Positions 24,630 to 35,165 of a DNA stretch of 64,000 nt are shown here, piece by piece. A program made the position numbers and the translations under genes. The notes under the pieces are model-generated. The model had not been told where the DNA came from. It made no database searches and worked only from the letters and a program-made list of their open reading frames with translations. Each line of letters opens with the position of its first letter. The first letter of the stretch is position 1. This DNA comes from Diabrotica undecimpunctata. Taxonomy: Eukaryota; Arthropoda; Insecta; Coleoptera; Chrysomelidae. The stretch lies in contig NC_092808.1 in NCBI RefSeq assembly GCF_040954645.1, positions 119,390,049-119,454,048 on the forward strand, in the 5' to 3' direction.

Positions 24630-25345
24630 ACGCGTGTCAGATTGGGTACAGGCCTATATTTTCACTATAAGGCTTCAATACTTCATAAAATTCACGAAAC
24701 CTTCGTCATCAAATAATTCAAGTACCTGGAAGCGATCATAACATCTGAAATAAATACAAAATGGACGTGGCAGCCAGGATCATTGCAGGAAACAGGGCAT
24801 ATTACTCATTAATGATCGTTCTTAAATTAAAAATACTCTGAATACCAGCAAAAATAAGAGTGTACAAGACAATAATTTGTCCCACAATAACGTATGAAAG
24901 CAAGACATGGACTCTGAACCAGCAGGAAACGACAAAATTACTGGTACTGGAAAGAAAGATAGATACTGCGGACTATCTATGGGCCTTGCAGAGAAGAGAC
25001 AACAGTAGAATGGAGAAGAAGACCCAATGATGAACTCCAATGAGTATATGGAGATGAAAATATAGTACGCTACATTAAAGCAAACCGAATAAGATGGGCG
25101 GGCCACGTATTAGGATCAAGTGACGAGAGACTCCTGAACGCCACATTCTGGGAAAGGCCCGATAACAGAAGGTCAGTTGGTCGCCCAAGAAAGAGATGGA
25201 AGGACGCAGTAGCCAGTGATCTACGCAAAATGGGAATACAGCAATGGGAAATAGCTGCTCAGTACCGACAACAATGGAGGGAAATAGTAAACGCGGCCAA
25301 GACTCACATAGAGTTGTAGAGTCAAATGACGATAATAATGATAAT
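24630..25345 (+). mobile_element. LINE 3' fragment inserted in the pogo gene
   Basis: Fragments read FKYLEAIITSEINTK (about 24720), AGNRAYYSLM, IRVYKTIICPTITYESKTWT (about 24855-24915) and IVRYIKANRIRWAGHVLGSS (about 25065). These are followed by RRSVGRPRKRWKDAVASDL and WREIVNAAKTHIEL, then a stop and a GATAAT-type tail (about 25325-25345). This is the post-RT C-terminal domain of a LINE distinct from families A and C. It is 5'-truncated and frameshifted. The pogo reading frame resumes right after it. Confidence 0.8.
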
Positions 25346-26115
25346 GTATAACAGAGCTGCGATGATGGAAATATCTTGCTATGGTTTCCGAAAAACTGGA
25401 CTGGTCCTTATTTATCGCCGTATTTTTAGGGACTTTGAATTTGGAATTCAAGAGAACCAAACCATGAACAACCAAATCATCCACTGCGAGAACATAGAAT
25501 TCCTAGTCCACCAATACCTAATAAACAACTTGTTTCTCCGAATGACATCTGTCCAATCCCTACATACAAGAGAGATATCGCTAAAAAGCCACATGCCAGA
25601 TAAGGAAAGGTTTTAGTTCTTACTTTAACACCCTACAAAGAATAATTAGAAAAACGTTTACAAAACACAAAAATAAAAAATAGTACAATTCAACAAAAAG
25701 TGTTAAATAAAAAAAAACAGCAAAGCCCGAAGAAGAAATACCAGTATATGAAGACGAAGGTCAACCTTCTACATAAAAAGGCAAAACATCAAGAAGGAAA
25801 CGAAAAGTTTCTTCAAATTTAAGCTCAGACAGCAGTGAAGACCTTCCATTAGCTGGTTCATCGTCCGACGAAAGTGGAGAAAACGACGCGGAATGTCTAT
25901 TTTGCACCGGCAGATTTTCCTACGATAGATATGGCAAACAATGGGCAAAGTGTTACCAGTGTGGCAGGTGGATACATGAAGACTGTAGAGAAATAAAGTC
26001 CAGCACATTTATTTGCCTTTTCTGTGAAGAAAAGGGCTTTTTTAAATTTTTAAATAGTCTCTCAAATTGGGCTACCCCTCTCAAATTTGGATACCCGGCT
26101 ATCCCAAATTAGGCC

Positions 26116-27465
26116 ACCTTTTATTTTTAACATTAAATGTCACAAAAAAATTTATTGTATTTTTTTGCAAAATATATGTTTTATTAAATTTATATATTTT
26201 TTTTAATTCTAGAAACATTAAATTTAAGTTTTGGAAATAAATGTTTAAACACTTTTAAATGTTTAAAATTTGGTGGCTCTCCTCTATATATAATTTACTG
26301 ATCTTTACCTTTAGTATTTAAAATCAAATGGCGATCTTCCATTGTTTATACATTATTTATAAGTAAAAATGACGTTTAATCTTTTGCATGTTTTTTTTTT
26401 TATTTTTACGAATATTTTTATTATTTATTATTTATTATTACCTGTATCAACGAATGTCGTGGAAAAAACCTTAGTTCTCTGTGCTATACTCGCATTTAAT
26501 TGCCATTATAATGCTCGGATTATATACGACATTCATTGCTACGCGGCTCATGTGGAAATTGTTTTGTACTTTTAAGCGTACTTATTATTTTGTATGAAAT
26601 ATATAAAGATAAGTAATAAAATAAGAAATCGTAGAAAATAAAACACTTACTTGCAAAAACTAACTTGCCTTTTTCTCGACAATTAAGATTTATTTACACA
26701 GGACATACCTAAAAAAAAAAGAAATATCTTTACTAAGAAAAATTCATCAAACACACTATTTTGAATTTTAAAATAAAATCCTAGATAAGTTTTATCAATG
26801 AGTTTTTTAGTATGTTTTAAAATCCATAATAATGGACCAAAATTAAATAATGTTATGTTTATATGATTATAAGTCACAATTTACTGTAACGAAAAGTACA
26901 GTTTTTAACTAACTGTTTGACAACATTTAACTAACATTTGCCTACAAGTTGTTTCTTGTAGGTTATGTTTTTCAAAATGAATAGTTGATCATAAACGTAC
27001 ATAATAACATAGACTGAGCAGTCTATAGAGCTAAGTAACGACACCAAGTATGTATAGTAGCGTTTCTTTTGATGGGGTGAGAGAGAATAAGGAGAATCAA
27101 TGCGCTAGAGAGAGGCAGATCGCATAATCGGAAGAAATCTTGTCGTCAGTATTCCCGGCCGGTATGCTCGGTCTATTTTATTATATATACGTTTATGTAG
27201 TTGACTTACTTCGACTCGATTTTCTAGACAATACCATGCTTGCAGTTGAAAAATATGAAAGTGGAATTTTTACCACCGAAATATCAAATTCTGACTGTTT
27301 TGTGTGTTTTTTGTATTATAACTGTCGTGTAAAAGTATTTTAACGAAGATTATATGTTTGTGTATTGAGTGTTGTATATGTATTGTGTATAGATCGTAGA
27401 TGGTATGTCACTGACTTGCTACTAATCCGTTATTATTAGCATACCGCCAGACTACTAAGATTAAA
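26116..27465. other. AT-rich stretch, nothing recognised
   Basis: Short ORFs here (26369-26575, 26683-26877, 27140-27343) lack motifs. A GA-rich, GC-richer patch lies at 27075-27135. Confidence 0.45.
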
Positions 27466-28115
27466 AAAAAATGAACATAAATAGTCAGGATAAAGGAACA
27501 AAACAAGATTATGCAAACATGCCTGAAACAATAAGCACAGTACAACGAAAAAATGCATTTCTAGTCATGAAAGAAACGGATGTAAAAAATAAGTCAAAGA
27601 AGCAGCTCTCTTCTTAATAAAGAAAAATGTATATCAAACCCATCAGCAGATTTTAACAGGATTTGGTTTCCAATATTAAATCAAGAACTGAATAATAGAA
27701 AGATACTAATAATAGCGGATTATTAGGAGCTTGGAGATATACCATCTATAATTTAGATACAATACATAAATATATAATCTATATGCAACACACAATACAC
27801 AAACTATAATCTACGTTAACACACTTTACACAAACACACAAAATAGTCAAAATTGATATCCCGATGGTAAAAAAACACCACTCACAGATTTAATCAACTA
27901 CAAGTATGCTGTTGCCTACAAGTAAGTCAACCATCAATTTTGAAAAACATTACCTACAAATAATAACTTATTTTACATTTTCGCAGAATTTTGGACACAA
28001 TTTTTTTTGAAAACGATTTCGGAGTGCAAGTCGAAACGTCAAACATTAATTAGTTAAAAATGTGTTTTAATTATAATAAATTGTGGCTTAATCCCATATA
28101 AACAGAATATTTAAC
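27466..28115 (+). pseudogene. Penelope-like element 3' end: C-terminal tail of the polyprotein plus terminal repeat
   Basis: The readings LVMKETDVKNK, VKEAALFLIKKNVYQTHQQ and SADFNRIWFPILNQELNNRK (27550-27720, three frames) match the region after the GIY-YIG domain. Similar text occurs at 50400-50590. At 28010-28035 stands the PLE terminal hairpin motif GATTTCGGAGTGCAAGTC followed by GAAACGTC. Then comes TTGTGGCTTAATCCCATATA (about 28078), also seen near 55260, 56255 and 62570. The piece is a degraded insertion. Confidence 0.6.
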
Positions 28116-28805
28116 TTAGACCTACCACAAGAAAGAAGTTTCGAAAACTTTTTAATGGATCAAAGAAGTATTCCAATTACATTTATTGTCTCATTTTATA
28201 ATAACTTTTATAGTAATTGGAAGTGAAACTAAGTGGAGCAGTCATACTAAATAAAAAATACTAGAAACAGCTTTCAAATTTTACCTAAAAGAGACGATGT
28301 TTATTATGCATATTATAAAAACTGTATTTCACTGTAAAAAAGCAAACGTTTTTAATGAATATTTTGCACTAAATTTTACAAATACTTTTTAATGTTGTAT
28401 TCGACGGTCTAAGCTTGACTAACTAGTGGTAAGGACATTTTAGCAAAACGCACGTTGTTACGTATTTGTAAATCACGTGCAGCCATAAAATGATCTTATT
28501 TTATAGGCAACATATTTTCATATAAATAATCAATAACATTGCATACATTATAGATTTATGAGTTCAAGGTGGTGATACGAAGAAAATGAAAAAGACAGAG
28601 AGATAAAGAGATAAAAAACATCGATGAATCAAGGCAGAGTAGCAGAGAGAGTCAGGGAGATACGAGCGTCTCGCCAGAAGCCAGTATGGCCTCTCTGCCT
28701 GTAGATATTTTACATCAAAAATGGAAATATGTATACTTACCTTCGCAAATATTAGTTTTAAAGGCTCATAAAGCAGAGATAAAATAAAACATTTTAAAAA
28801 GATTT
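28116..28805. other. AT-rich stretch, nothing recognised
   Basis: A GA-rich stretch lies at 28590-28680. The ORF 28564-28809 has no motif. Confidence 0.4.
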
Positions 28806-29185
28806 CCATCTTTTTCTTCTTCTTCTTTTATTTTGTGCATAGCCGTACGTTACAGGTTGTCTGCACTTTTTGGAGAAAGCTTTTTATGGTTCTTTAAAAT
28901 ATATTGGTGATGTTTTGGAGGTTTTACCATTCACTTATATTTCTTATCTGGAAATATTTTTTTTTCTGCGCGCCCCTGTCATCCTACTGATCGTCATCCT
29001 ATTGGGGGTCCGTCTCTTTACTACTCTATTTGTTGTTATTCGTCTAATATACTCGTTCCATTCTACCCTTCCATTTCTTACCCAGTTCTTGATGATCACT
29101 ACCTTGCATCTTGGTCGTATATTTGTACTTCTAGCTCTGCCCCATAGTGTATTACAATTAATTTTTCTAGGTCTTTATCACAAAG
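28806..29185 (-). pseudogene. Family B LINE 3' end, decayed
   Basis: The minus strand reads LWGRARSTNIRPRCKVVIIK, NWVRNGRVEWNEYI and TTNRVVKRRTP. It ends at TCTTCTTCTTCTTTTATTTT (28811-28830 on plus), the complement of a GAAGAA tail. It aligns by eye with 43890-44110, where the same blocks read VVQTARHGSQIGRRSVGRPR. The plus-strand ORF 28870-29190 is its antisense shadow. Confidence 0.65.
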
Positions 29186-29443
29186 GTTGAAGTACCTATC
29201 AGGTAGGTTTCCAGATAACGAACAGAAAAATGGATGGAGAAAGTCTTTGGCTAGTGGGGCGTTGAAAGGGAAGCAAAATAGTGAAATCTATAAGTCTCTT
29301 ATCAAAGCTCTGCCGCGGATCACTTTTTCCAGTTTTAAGTAAAGGTAACGCCTATGGATGGAAGGTCGCTGAAGTAGTAGCGGCCGTAGCATTTCCTTGG
29401 AGCCATAAGGTGAAACCCCTTTACAAATAGCCTATCATGCGGG
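29186..29443. other. GC-richer segment of unknown origin between two LINE pieces
   Basis: The composition is clearly less AT-rich than its surroundings (for example GTAGTAGCGGCCGTAGC near 29373). It may be the 5' leader of a retroelement. No family was recognised. Confidence 0.35.
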
Positions 29444-29762
29444 GCTCGTCAGCATATCTAATGTTGTTTAGACGCACTTCGTTAACTAAAACGCCTTCCT
29501 GTAGTTGTCCCAGTGCTTGCTCGAAAATAAGCTCCGAGTACATGTTAAATGGCACTGGAGACAGAACGCATCCTTTTCTCACTCCTCTATCTATGGAGAT
29601 TGTCGCTATTAACTGGTCATCCACCTGTTGGCAGTTTGGTTGTAATATAAATTATATATAATTCGCAAGTCTCTATCATCCAAGCCCGCTTCTCTCAAGA
29701 TGGATATAATCCATCTTGTCATATTTTACTCTATCAAATGCCTTTTTGTAGTCGATAAAAAA

Positions 29763-29815
<53 letters not shown>

Positions 29816-30005
29816 CACAGTTGATATCCCTGCACCTCTGGATAAGCACTTTCATAGCAAATAGGGATTCTCGGGTGCCTAAAGTATCGCGGAATCCAAA
29901 TTGTGTCCATGACACTTGTTCTTCACATGTTTTATATATTCTGTTATGTATCACTTTTAAAAACGTTTGTGTAAGTGGCTGATTATTCTGTAGGCTTCGC
30001 ATGGT
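29444..30005 (-). pseudogene. Family A LINE RT fragment with an (AT)n expansion
   Basis: Minus-strand order is LKVIHNRIYKTCEEQ (about 29955), TQFGFRDTLGTRESLFAMKV (about 29905-29850), CRDINCDLY, the (AT)n tract (29768-29812), FIDYKKAFDRVKYDKM (about 29755-29710, motif A), GVRKGCVLSPVPFNMYSE (about 29590-29540, motif B) and IRYADE at 29455. The catalytic YADD is cut by the junction at about 29444, giving YADE. The copy is therefore 3'-truncated and inactive. Confidence 0.8.
29768..29812. repeat. (AT)n microsatellite inside a LINE reading frame
   Basis: About 22 AT units sit between CRDINCDLY and FIDYKKAFD of the family A RT. The related copy at 32870 has EIYVCF at the same place. Confidence 0.95.
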
Positions 30006-30072
30006 TTTTCATTTAATTTTTTTGGTATAGTTACGAAGGTTAACTGTAACCAGCTTTGGGGAATATTTCAAG

Positions 30073-30073
<1 letters not shown>

Positions 30074-30132
<59 letters not shown>
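30074..30132. repeat. (AT)n microsatellite
   Basis: About 29 uninterrupted AT units. Confidence 0.95.
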
Positions 30133-30136
<4 letters not shown>

Positions 30137-30830
30137 AAATATAGTCGTTATCTATTTTATTCCTTGTTCTTCCATACGTTAGCTTTGACCCTTGACTTCT
30201 TAAAGAGTAATTGGGGGTCCCATTTGGCATTCTATTTCTTTAGTGGAAATCTGCCTTTCGTGACAATCAGGGATCCGTGTGTTTCCTCATCGTATTTTCT
30301 TCTAATAATTATCTGTTAATTTTATATTCGGGATATCATTCTGTATTTTTCTGGTTAGAGAATCTATTGCAACTGGCTAAATGACTTATGTCTATGCCAA
30401 TAAAAAAACATATATCAAATATTAATATTTGACTGCAAAATAATGAAATATAAAATGTAAAAATGATAATGTGATATCCAGGAGATATATTTGAATGTTC
30501 TGTTTTATAGAATAACCCGGCGATTACAAAATATGAATTTTTTAAACTATTTTCTATGAAATCAAATAAGAAACATCATTTATAAAATAAAACCTGCGAA
30601 TATTCAAAAATTAAAAGATAAAATTACCGTAGAGATATGAAGAATTGGACAGTAAAGCATGTTGCAAAATGTATTGCACCATTTAAAGATCGCGTAGCTT
30701 GTATTTAAGAAGATGGACATTCTATGTCTTTTTAGTGACAATCTGCCTTTCGTGGCAGTCCTGCCTTTCATCTGCAAATATTACTTTAGTAGTGGATTAC
30801 CTTGGTTGTCTGCCAAACATCCAAATCTTC
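30133..30830. other. AT-rich stretch with a short duplicated motif
   Basis: A ~45-bp sequence containing ATCTGCCTTTCGTG occurs at about 30222-30270 and again at about 30712-30760. No gene was recognised. Confidence 0.45.
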
Positions 30831-31372
30831 TAGGCGTGCAGCTTCTTTAACTTTTTGTGCATATTGATAAAATAGTGTTTTTGTTGTAAAAGCTGTATTT
30901 CCTCACATTATTCTCTTAGCTGTATGTCCTTAGCCATTCTGATTATTTTTTTATTTCTGTGTCTATTCTTTTGTATAATGTCTTGTCCTGATCTTTGACC
31001 TTTCGCCTCTCTTCCACAATATCTAGAATCTCATTTGTCATCCACGATTTCTTCTTAATTTTTGGTGGTTTGAGGAATTTTTCTTCTATGTCTTGTGAAA
31101 CTCTATGCAATTTTTCAAGCTCCTGGTCTATTAAATCTGTTTGAATAACGGTATTCAAATTGCTATGTATATACTGTTTTACACTCTCTCCTGTGCGTTG
31201 GTCTTTGAGTAGTCTTATGTTGTATTTTGGGTTGACACTACGTCTAATCTTCTTTAACCTGACCTTCATTTTGCAAATCAGTGGATTATGGTCTGATGTG
31301 ATATCGGCTCCTGGGTATGTCTTGACTGATGTAATGCTGTTATGGAATCTTCTACCGGGTTTTAAACAATAA
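30831..31372 (-). pseudogene. Family A LINE fragment: endonuclease C-terminus and linker
   Basis: The fragment starts RRFHNSITSVKTYPGADI.SDHNPLI (about 31355-31275, endonuclease catalytic SDH). It continues in the 108-codon ORF 31269-30943 with KKSWMTNEILDIVEERRK. It then decays into KEAARLEDLDVW before ending at about 30830. It is placed head-to-head with the longer family A copy at 31722, and both start within a few codons of the same endonuclease position. Confidence 0.8.
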
Positions 31373-31721
31373 CCATAAGGGTTTTTATCTCTAACCGTTT
31401 TTAGTATTTTTTTGTTCTCCCTATGCCAGGTCGTGTTTCTCTCGCGTATGTCATTATTAGTGCGATTACTAAATATTTAAGATATATCACTTGTGTCACT
31501 CTAATTTATATCTTAGTAGATGTGATGTTTATTACTATGCATTTTGTCTTTTTTGGGGATATTAACATGTTAAATTTTCTGACGGTTGTATTAAATTAGT
31601 GTTGCATTATGTTGTAAATCATCTATACTTTGAGCAACTAGTACTGCGTCGTCTGCATAGTAATTTTTCTTCCATTTGGTATTATTTTCGTGTTTTTAAT
31701 TTTTTTATCTATGATCAGGTT
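31373..31721 (-). pseudogene. Family B LINE RT, 3' part (interrupted by the family A insertion)
   Basis: The minus strand reads NLIIDKKIKNTKIIPNGRK (about 31720-31665) then NYYADDAVLVAQSIDDLQ (about 31665-31615, RT motif C). Weaker text follows, ending near GETRPGI. Its upstream half, GIRQGDSLSPLLFNLI, lies at 34080-34024. The two halves meet when the 31722-34021 insertion and one copy of ATGATCAGGTT are removed. Confidence 0.8.
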
Positions 31722-33409
31722 CGAAATTAAATAGACTATATTCTTATTAACAAACGATTTAGAAACTCTATAACATCTGTTAAAGCGTACCCGGGATCCG
31801 ACATAAATTCGGACCACAATCCACTTATCGCCAAAATGAAACTTAGTTTAAAGAAAGTTCAAAGACCAAAAATTATGAAGTACGATATTAACCAACTGAA
31901 AAATAAAACAGTAAAGGAAAAGGTACAAAAACGCCTAAAAGAAAAAACGTGGGCTCGTACAGAAAAGTCATGGGCTCTTACAGAAACAGATAACACAGAT
32001 GTAGAACTAAAAAATTTGCACAAAGTAAGTCAAGAAATAACAGAGAAATACTTAAGACCTGAAAGAACAAATAAAAAGAAATGGATGACGGAGAAGATTC
32101 TATGTATGATGGAAGACACAAGAAACGCTAAAAATAATAAGAATTACTACAACATAAATAACGAAATAAAAAGGGCTATTAAAATAGCAAAAGAAAATTG
32201 GTTTAGCTCGAAGTGTACAGAGATAGAGTCATTACAACAAAAACATGATTCATTTAACCTTCATAAAAAGATTAAAGAAGCGGCAGGCTTATATAAAAAC
32301 AAGAACACTGGATTCCTGACAGATAATCAGGAAAACATAGTACTGGAAATAGAGCATAAAAGGGATATTTGGATTAAATACGTGGAAAAAACTTTTGAAG
32401 ATATACGAAGTAACACTGGTATTACAACAAACACCAATTGCGAATCTGGACCACCATTTACAGTCGAAGAAGTAAAATATGCCATCAAAAGCACCAAAGA
32501 TGGTAAAGCAGTAGGCCCTGATAATTTTCACTCAGAATTCTTAAAACTTATGGACTATGATGGCATAAAATGGTTTACAAATATATTTAACAATATATAT
32601 GATACAGGCATAATTCCCCAAAAATGGTTAGTGTCAACTTTTATAAATCTTCCAAAAAAACCCAATGCAAGAAAGTGCGAAGACTATAGAATTATAAGCC
32701 TTATGAGCCATTTACTTAAAACATTTCTAAAGGTCATTCACAAAAGAATATATACAAAATGTGAGGAACAACTAGCAAGAACACAATTCGGATTTCGTGA
32801 TGCTCTGGGAACACGGGAGGCCCTTTTTGCTGTACAGGTGCTATTTCAGAGATGCAGGGATGTGAATTGTGAAATATACGTATGCTTTACAGATTACCAG
32901 AAGGCATTTGACAGAGTAAAACTTGCCAAATTATTGATTCTAATGCAAGAAATTGGAATAATGATTCTAATGCAAGAAATTGGAATTGTCAACAAAGATC
33001 TTAGAATTATCAGAAACATTTACTACAATCAAACGGCCAAAATCAAAATAGAAGACCAGTTAACTGATAAAATTGCAATAGAACGTGAAGTACGACAGGG
33101 CTGTATTTTGTCTCCATTGTTGTTCAATATTTATTCTGAATGGGTATTTAAGGAAGCTTTAGACGATTGTGCGAAAGGAATACTAATAAACGGTGAATGG
33201 TTGAATTACATTAGATATGCAGATGACACTATAGTTTTTGCCGATAATCTGAATGACTTACAGATATTAACAAATCGCATAACAGAAGACAGCAACAGAT
33301 ACGGACTAGCTCTTAACATAAAGAAAACCAAATTTATAACAATTAGTAAAAAACCAATACTAAACTCTCAACTTACAATCAACCAACAGAATATCGAAAG
33401 AGTCTCGAG

Positions 33410-33505
<96 letters not shown>

Positions 33506-34021
33506 AGGCACCAATTTAAATAGCCAATGGGACCACTCAACAGAAATTAAACAGCGAATAATAAAAGCAAAAGCAGCATTCATTAGAATGAGAACCATTT
33601 TCAACAGTCGAGACATATCATTGAAAACAAAATGCCGTCTATTGAACTGCTACATATTCACAGTTCTGCTCTACGGAATGGAAGCGTGGACACTGACTGT
33701 TGCATCTATGAATCGGCTCGAAGCTTTCGAAATGTGGTGTTATAGGCGCATCTTAGGTATATCCTGGGTTGACAGAGTTACTAATGTGGAGGTCCTACGT
33801 AGAATGGGGAAAGAATGTGAAATCATGACCGTCAAAACTAAAAAGTTGGAATATCTAGGACACGTAATGAGAAATCAAGAACGTTACGGCTCTCTCCAGC
33901 TGATTCTCCAGGGGAAGGTAAATGGTAAGAGAGGACCGGGAAGAAGACGCATTTCCTGGCTTAAAAATTTACGAAAGTGGTATAACACGACTACCACTGA
34001 ACTGTTCCGCGCTGAAGAAGA
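31722..34021 (+). mobile_element. Family A LINE insertion with 11-bp target duplication
   Basis: ATGATCAGGTT stands at 31711-31721 and again at 34022-34032. The insert is 5'-truncated in the endonuclease: it starts RN*IDYILINKRFRNSI, with a stop replacing the usual Q. The 3' end is abnormal. Text passes from TTCCGCGCT directly to GAAGAAGAA, skipping about 70 bp that other copies have before their tail. The insertion splits a family B RT of the opposite strand, so it is the younger of the two. Confidence 0.85.
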
Positions 34022-34025
34022 ATGA
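31836..34025 (+). CDS. Family A LINE reverse transcriptase, 729-codon open frame
   Basis: This is the longest intact frame of the window. It begins inside the endonuclease tail and covers the linker (KKWMTEKILCMMEDTRNAK), thumb/palm KDGKAVGPDNFHSEFLKL (about 32500), KCEDYRIISLMSH (about 32675), TQFGFRDALGTREALFAVQV, motif A VCFTDYQKAFDRVK (about 32880), motif B VRQGCILSPLLFNIYSE (about 33090) and motif C IRYADDTIVFADN (about 33210). After the (AT)n insertion come YLGTNLNS, LLYGMEAWTL, MWCYRRILGISWVDRV and RRISWLKNLRKW. It carries short tandem duplications (ILMQEIGI twice at about 32940-32985; a TWARTEKSWALTE duplication at about 31950-31990). RT catalysis is plausible on paper. The lost endonuclease, the ~45-unit IY insertion and the deleted 3' end make it non-autonomous. 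The start codon is arbitrary. Confidence 0.75.
33412..33503. repeat. (AT)n microsatellite inside the 729-codon LINE frame
   Basis: About 46 AT units encode an Ile-Tyr run between IERVSSN and YLGTNLN. The family A copy at about 6370-6395 reads VERVTHYNYLGTII without the tract. Confidence 0.95.
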
Positions 34026-34110
34026 TCAGGTTGAACAACAGAGGACTCAAGGAATCTCCCTGTCTTATCCCATTGCCATATTGAATTGATTAAAGAATAT
34101 GGCCAAGATA
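34022..34110 (-). pseudogene. Family B LINE RT, motif B part
   Basis: The minus strand reads QYGNGIRQGDSLSPLLFNLI (about 34083-34024), RT motif B. The frame continues at 31720 beyond the family A insertion. Upstream similarity fades by about 34110. Confidence 0.75.
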
Positions 34111-34694
34111 GTAAATTTTTCTTTCCCTAAACTAAAAAGTAATAGAGCACTGGGATTTTAATTTTAATTTATCTACATGGCGAAAAGAACACTACACATT
34201 ACTTAATACGTAATTATTAAGTTGGTAGAACTAACATTGTTAAAACAAAGTTTGTAAATTAAATTTATTTTAAATATTATGGGCCTATCAATCCCGTTTT
34301 TTTGGATAACATAACTGTACGTACGACCATTAGTAGCTTTTAAGATATGTACGACTATATCCTAAATATTCAGATATTTTGCGTGCGATGAATGTGAGCA
34401 AAAGAGTTATTGGCGTTGTAAGAATCCTGAATGATGTTTAACAGGAAGCAAAAGAGGTTACGTCTAGCATATGTTTGCGTATATTTCGTGTTTATTATCA
34501 CCTTATCGTACTACGTTTCCCAATGCCATTAATTTTTATCATTTTTCTCCAACTAGTAATAAAAAACACGCCAAAAGGCCTTCTTATACCGGTAAGAGTT
34601 CAGTAGCGGGTGTTTTCGGTAAATTTAAACTTTATAGGTATCTAAAAAATAATATAATAAACAGTTACTTTCATTATAGTTTTTGTGCAGTATT
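34111..34694. other. AT-rich stretch, nothing recognised
   Basis: The ORF 34471-34767 has no motif and ends inside the next LINE piece. Confidence 0.4.
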
Positions 34695-34705
34695 ATCTTT
34701 AGGTG

Positions 34706-35072
34706 GCATTCGAGATGTGGTGTTACAGACGTATTTTAAGAATTTCATGGGTGGATCGTGTGACTAATGTTGAGGTCCTACGTAGAATAGGCAAGGAATG
34801 CGAGATTATTAACACCATCAAAGAGCGCAAACTAGAATATCTTGGCCATGTTATGAGGAATGAACAGAGATACGGCTTTTTCCAACTCATTCTTCAGGGC
34901 AAGGTATTTGGAAAAAAAGGACCAGGGAGAAGAAGAATATCTTGGCTTCAAAACCTGAGAAAGTGGTTTAATACATCGACAACCGGACTATTCAGAATAG
35001 CAGCAAACAAAGTTAGGATAGCCATGTTGATCGCCAACATCCGGAACGGATAGGCATCGTAAGAAGAAGAAG
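34706..35072 (+). mobile_element. Family A LINE 3' fragment with 11-bp target duplication
   Basis: ATCTTTAGGTG occurs at 34695-34705 and 35073-35083. The insert reads AFEMWCYRRILRISWVDRVT, LRRIGKECEIINTIKERKLE, GHVMRNEQRYG, KGPGRRRISWL and RIAMLIANIRNG, then a stop, GGCATCGT and AAGAAGAAGAAG. The frame is fully open (34703-35053) and the 3' end is intact, so this is among the youngest family A pieces. It is only ~370 bp long because of 5' truncation. Confidence 0.9.
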
Positions 35073-35083
35073 ATCTTTAGGTG

Positions 35084-35165
35084 AGGGACCGGTCCAGAGT
35101 AACTCCAAGATATTTAGGTTGGCTTGTGTTTTCAAATGTAATGCAATTTCACGCAGTTTGGAGTA
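35084..35165 (-). pseudogene. Fragment of a Jockey/CR1-like RT
   Basis: The minus strand reads NTSQPKYLGVTLDRSLT (about 35135-35084), the conserved block after the RT palm in Jockey-type LINEs. The family A fragment above landed in its continuation. Too short for more. Confidence 0.5.

Larger units (their letters stand above)
23842..26040 (+). pseudogene. pogo-type transposase with C-terminal PHD-like zinc finger
   Basis: A start codon at 23842 follows a splice-acceptor-like TGTCTGTTTTTAG. The N-terminal helix-turn-helix reads KEMGYLKASKGFGVPKGTLE (about 23910). The linker reads LELENELVEYV...RYFGLRARDIKRLAF. The first catalytic block is HIFNVDETGLT (about 24358), followed by VISMRGKKQVSSLTSA, GKLITVITCMNA and VFIPPLLIFSGKK. 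After the LINE insertion the C-terminus resumes (SPNDICPIPTYKRDIAKKPH, about 25540). It ends in a Ser/Asp-rich stretch plus the finger AECLFCTGRFS...WAKCYQCGRWIHEDC...FICLFCEE (25890-26030). Stops occur at about 23857, 23977, 24133, 24250 and 24393. The central DDE aspartate region is not visible. Confidence 0.8.
23423..26115 (+). mobile_element. pogo/Tigger-type DNA transposon, interrupted by a LINE
   Basis: The left end has AAAAGTGCCGAATTTGGGAC then GTGCCTAATTTGAGAC. The reversed right end has AAAAGGTGGCCTAATTTGGG then TATCCAAATTTGAGAG. The ends therefore share repeated AATTTGRGAC-like units in inverted orientation. A third unit sits inside near 23768-23800 (CAAATTTGAGAGTGTCTCAAA). The interior encodes a CENP-B/pogo-type transposase broken by stops and by a 0.7-kb LINE insertion. 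Exact termini and the TA duplication are not certain. Confidence 0.7.

Noticed and set aside
28870..29190. 106-codon membrane-like ORF
   Set aside because: It is the antisense of a family B LINE 3' end; the hydrophobicity is a by-product.
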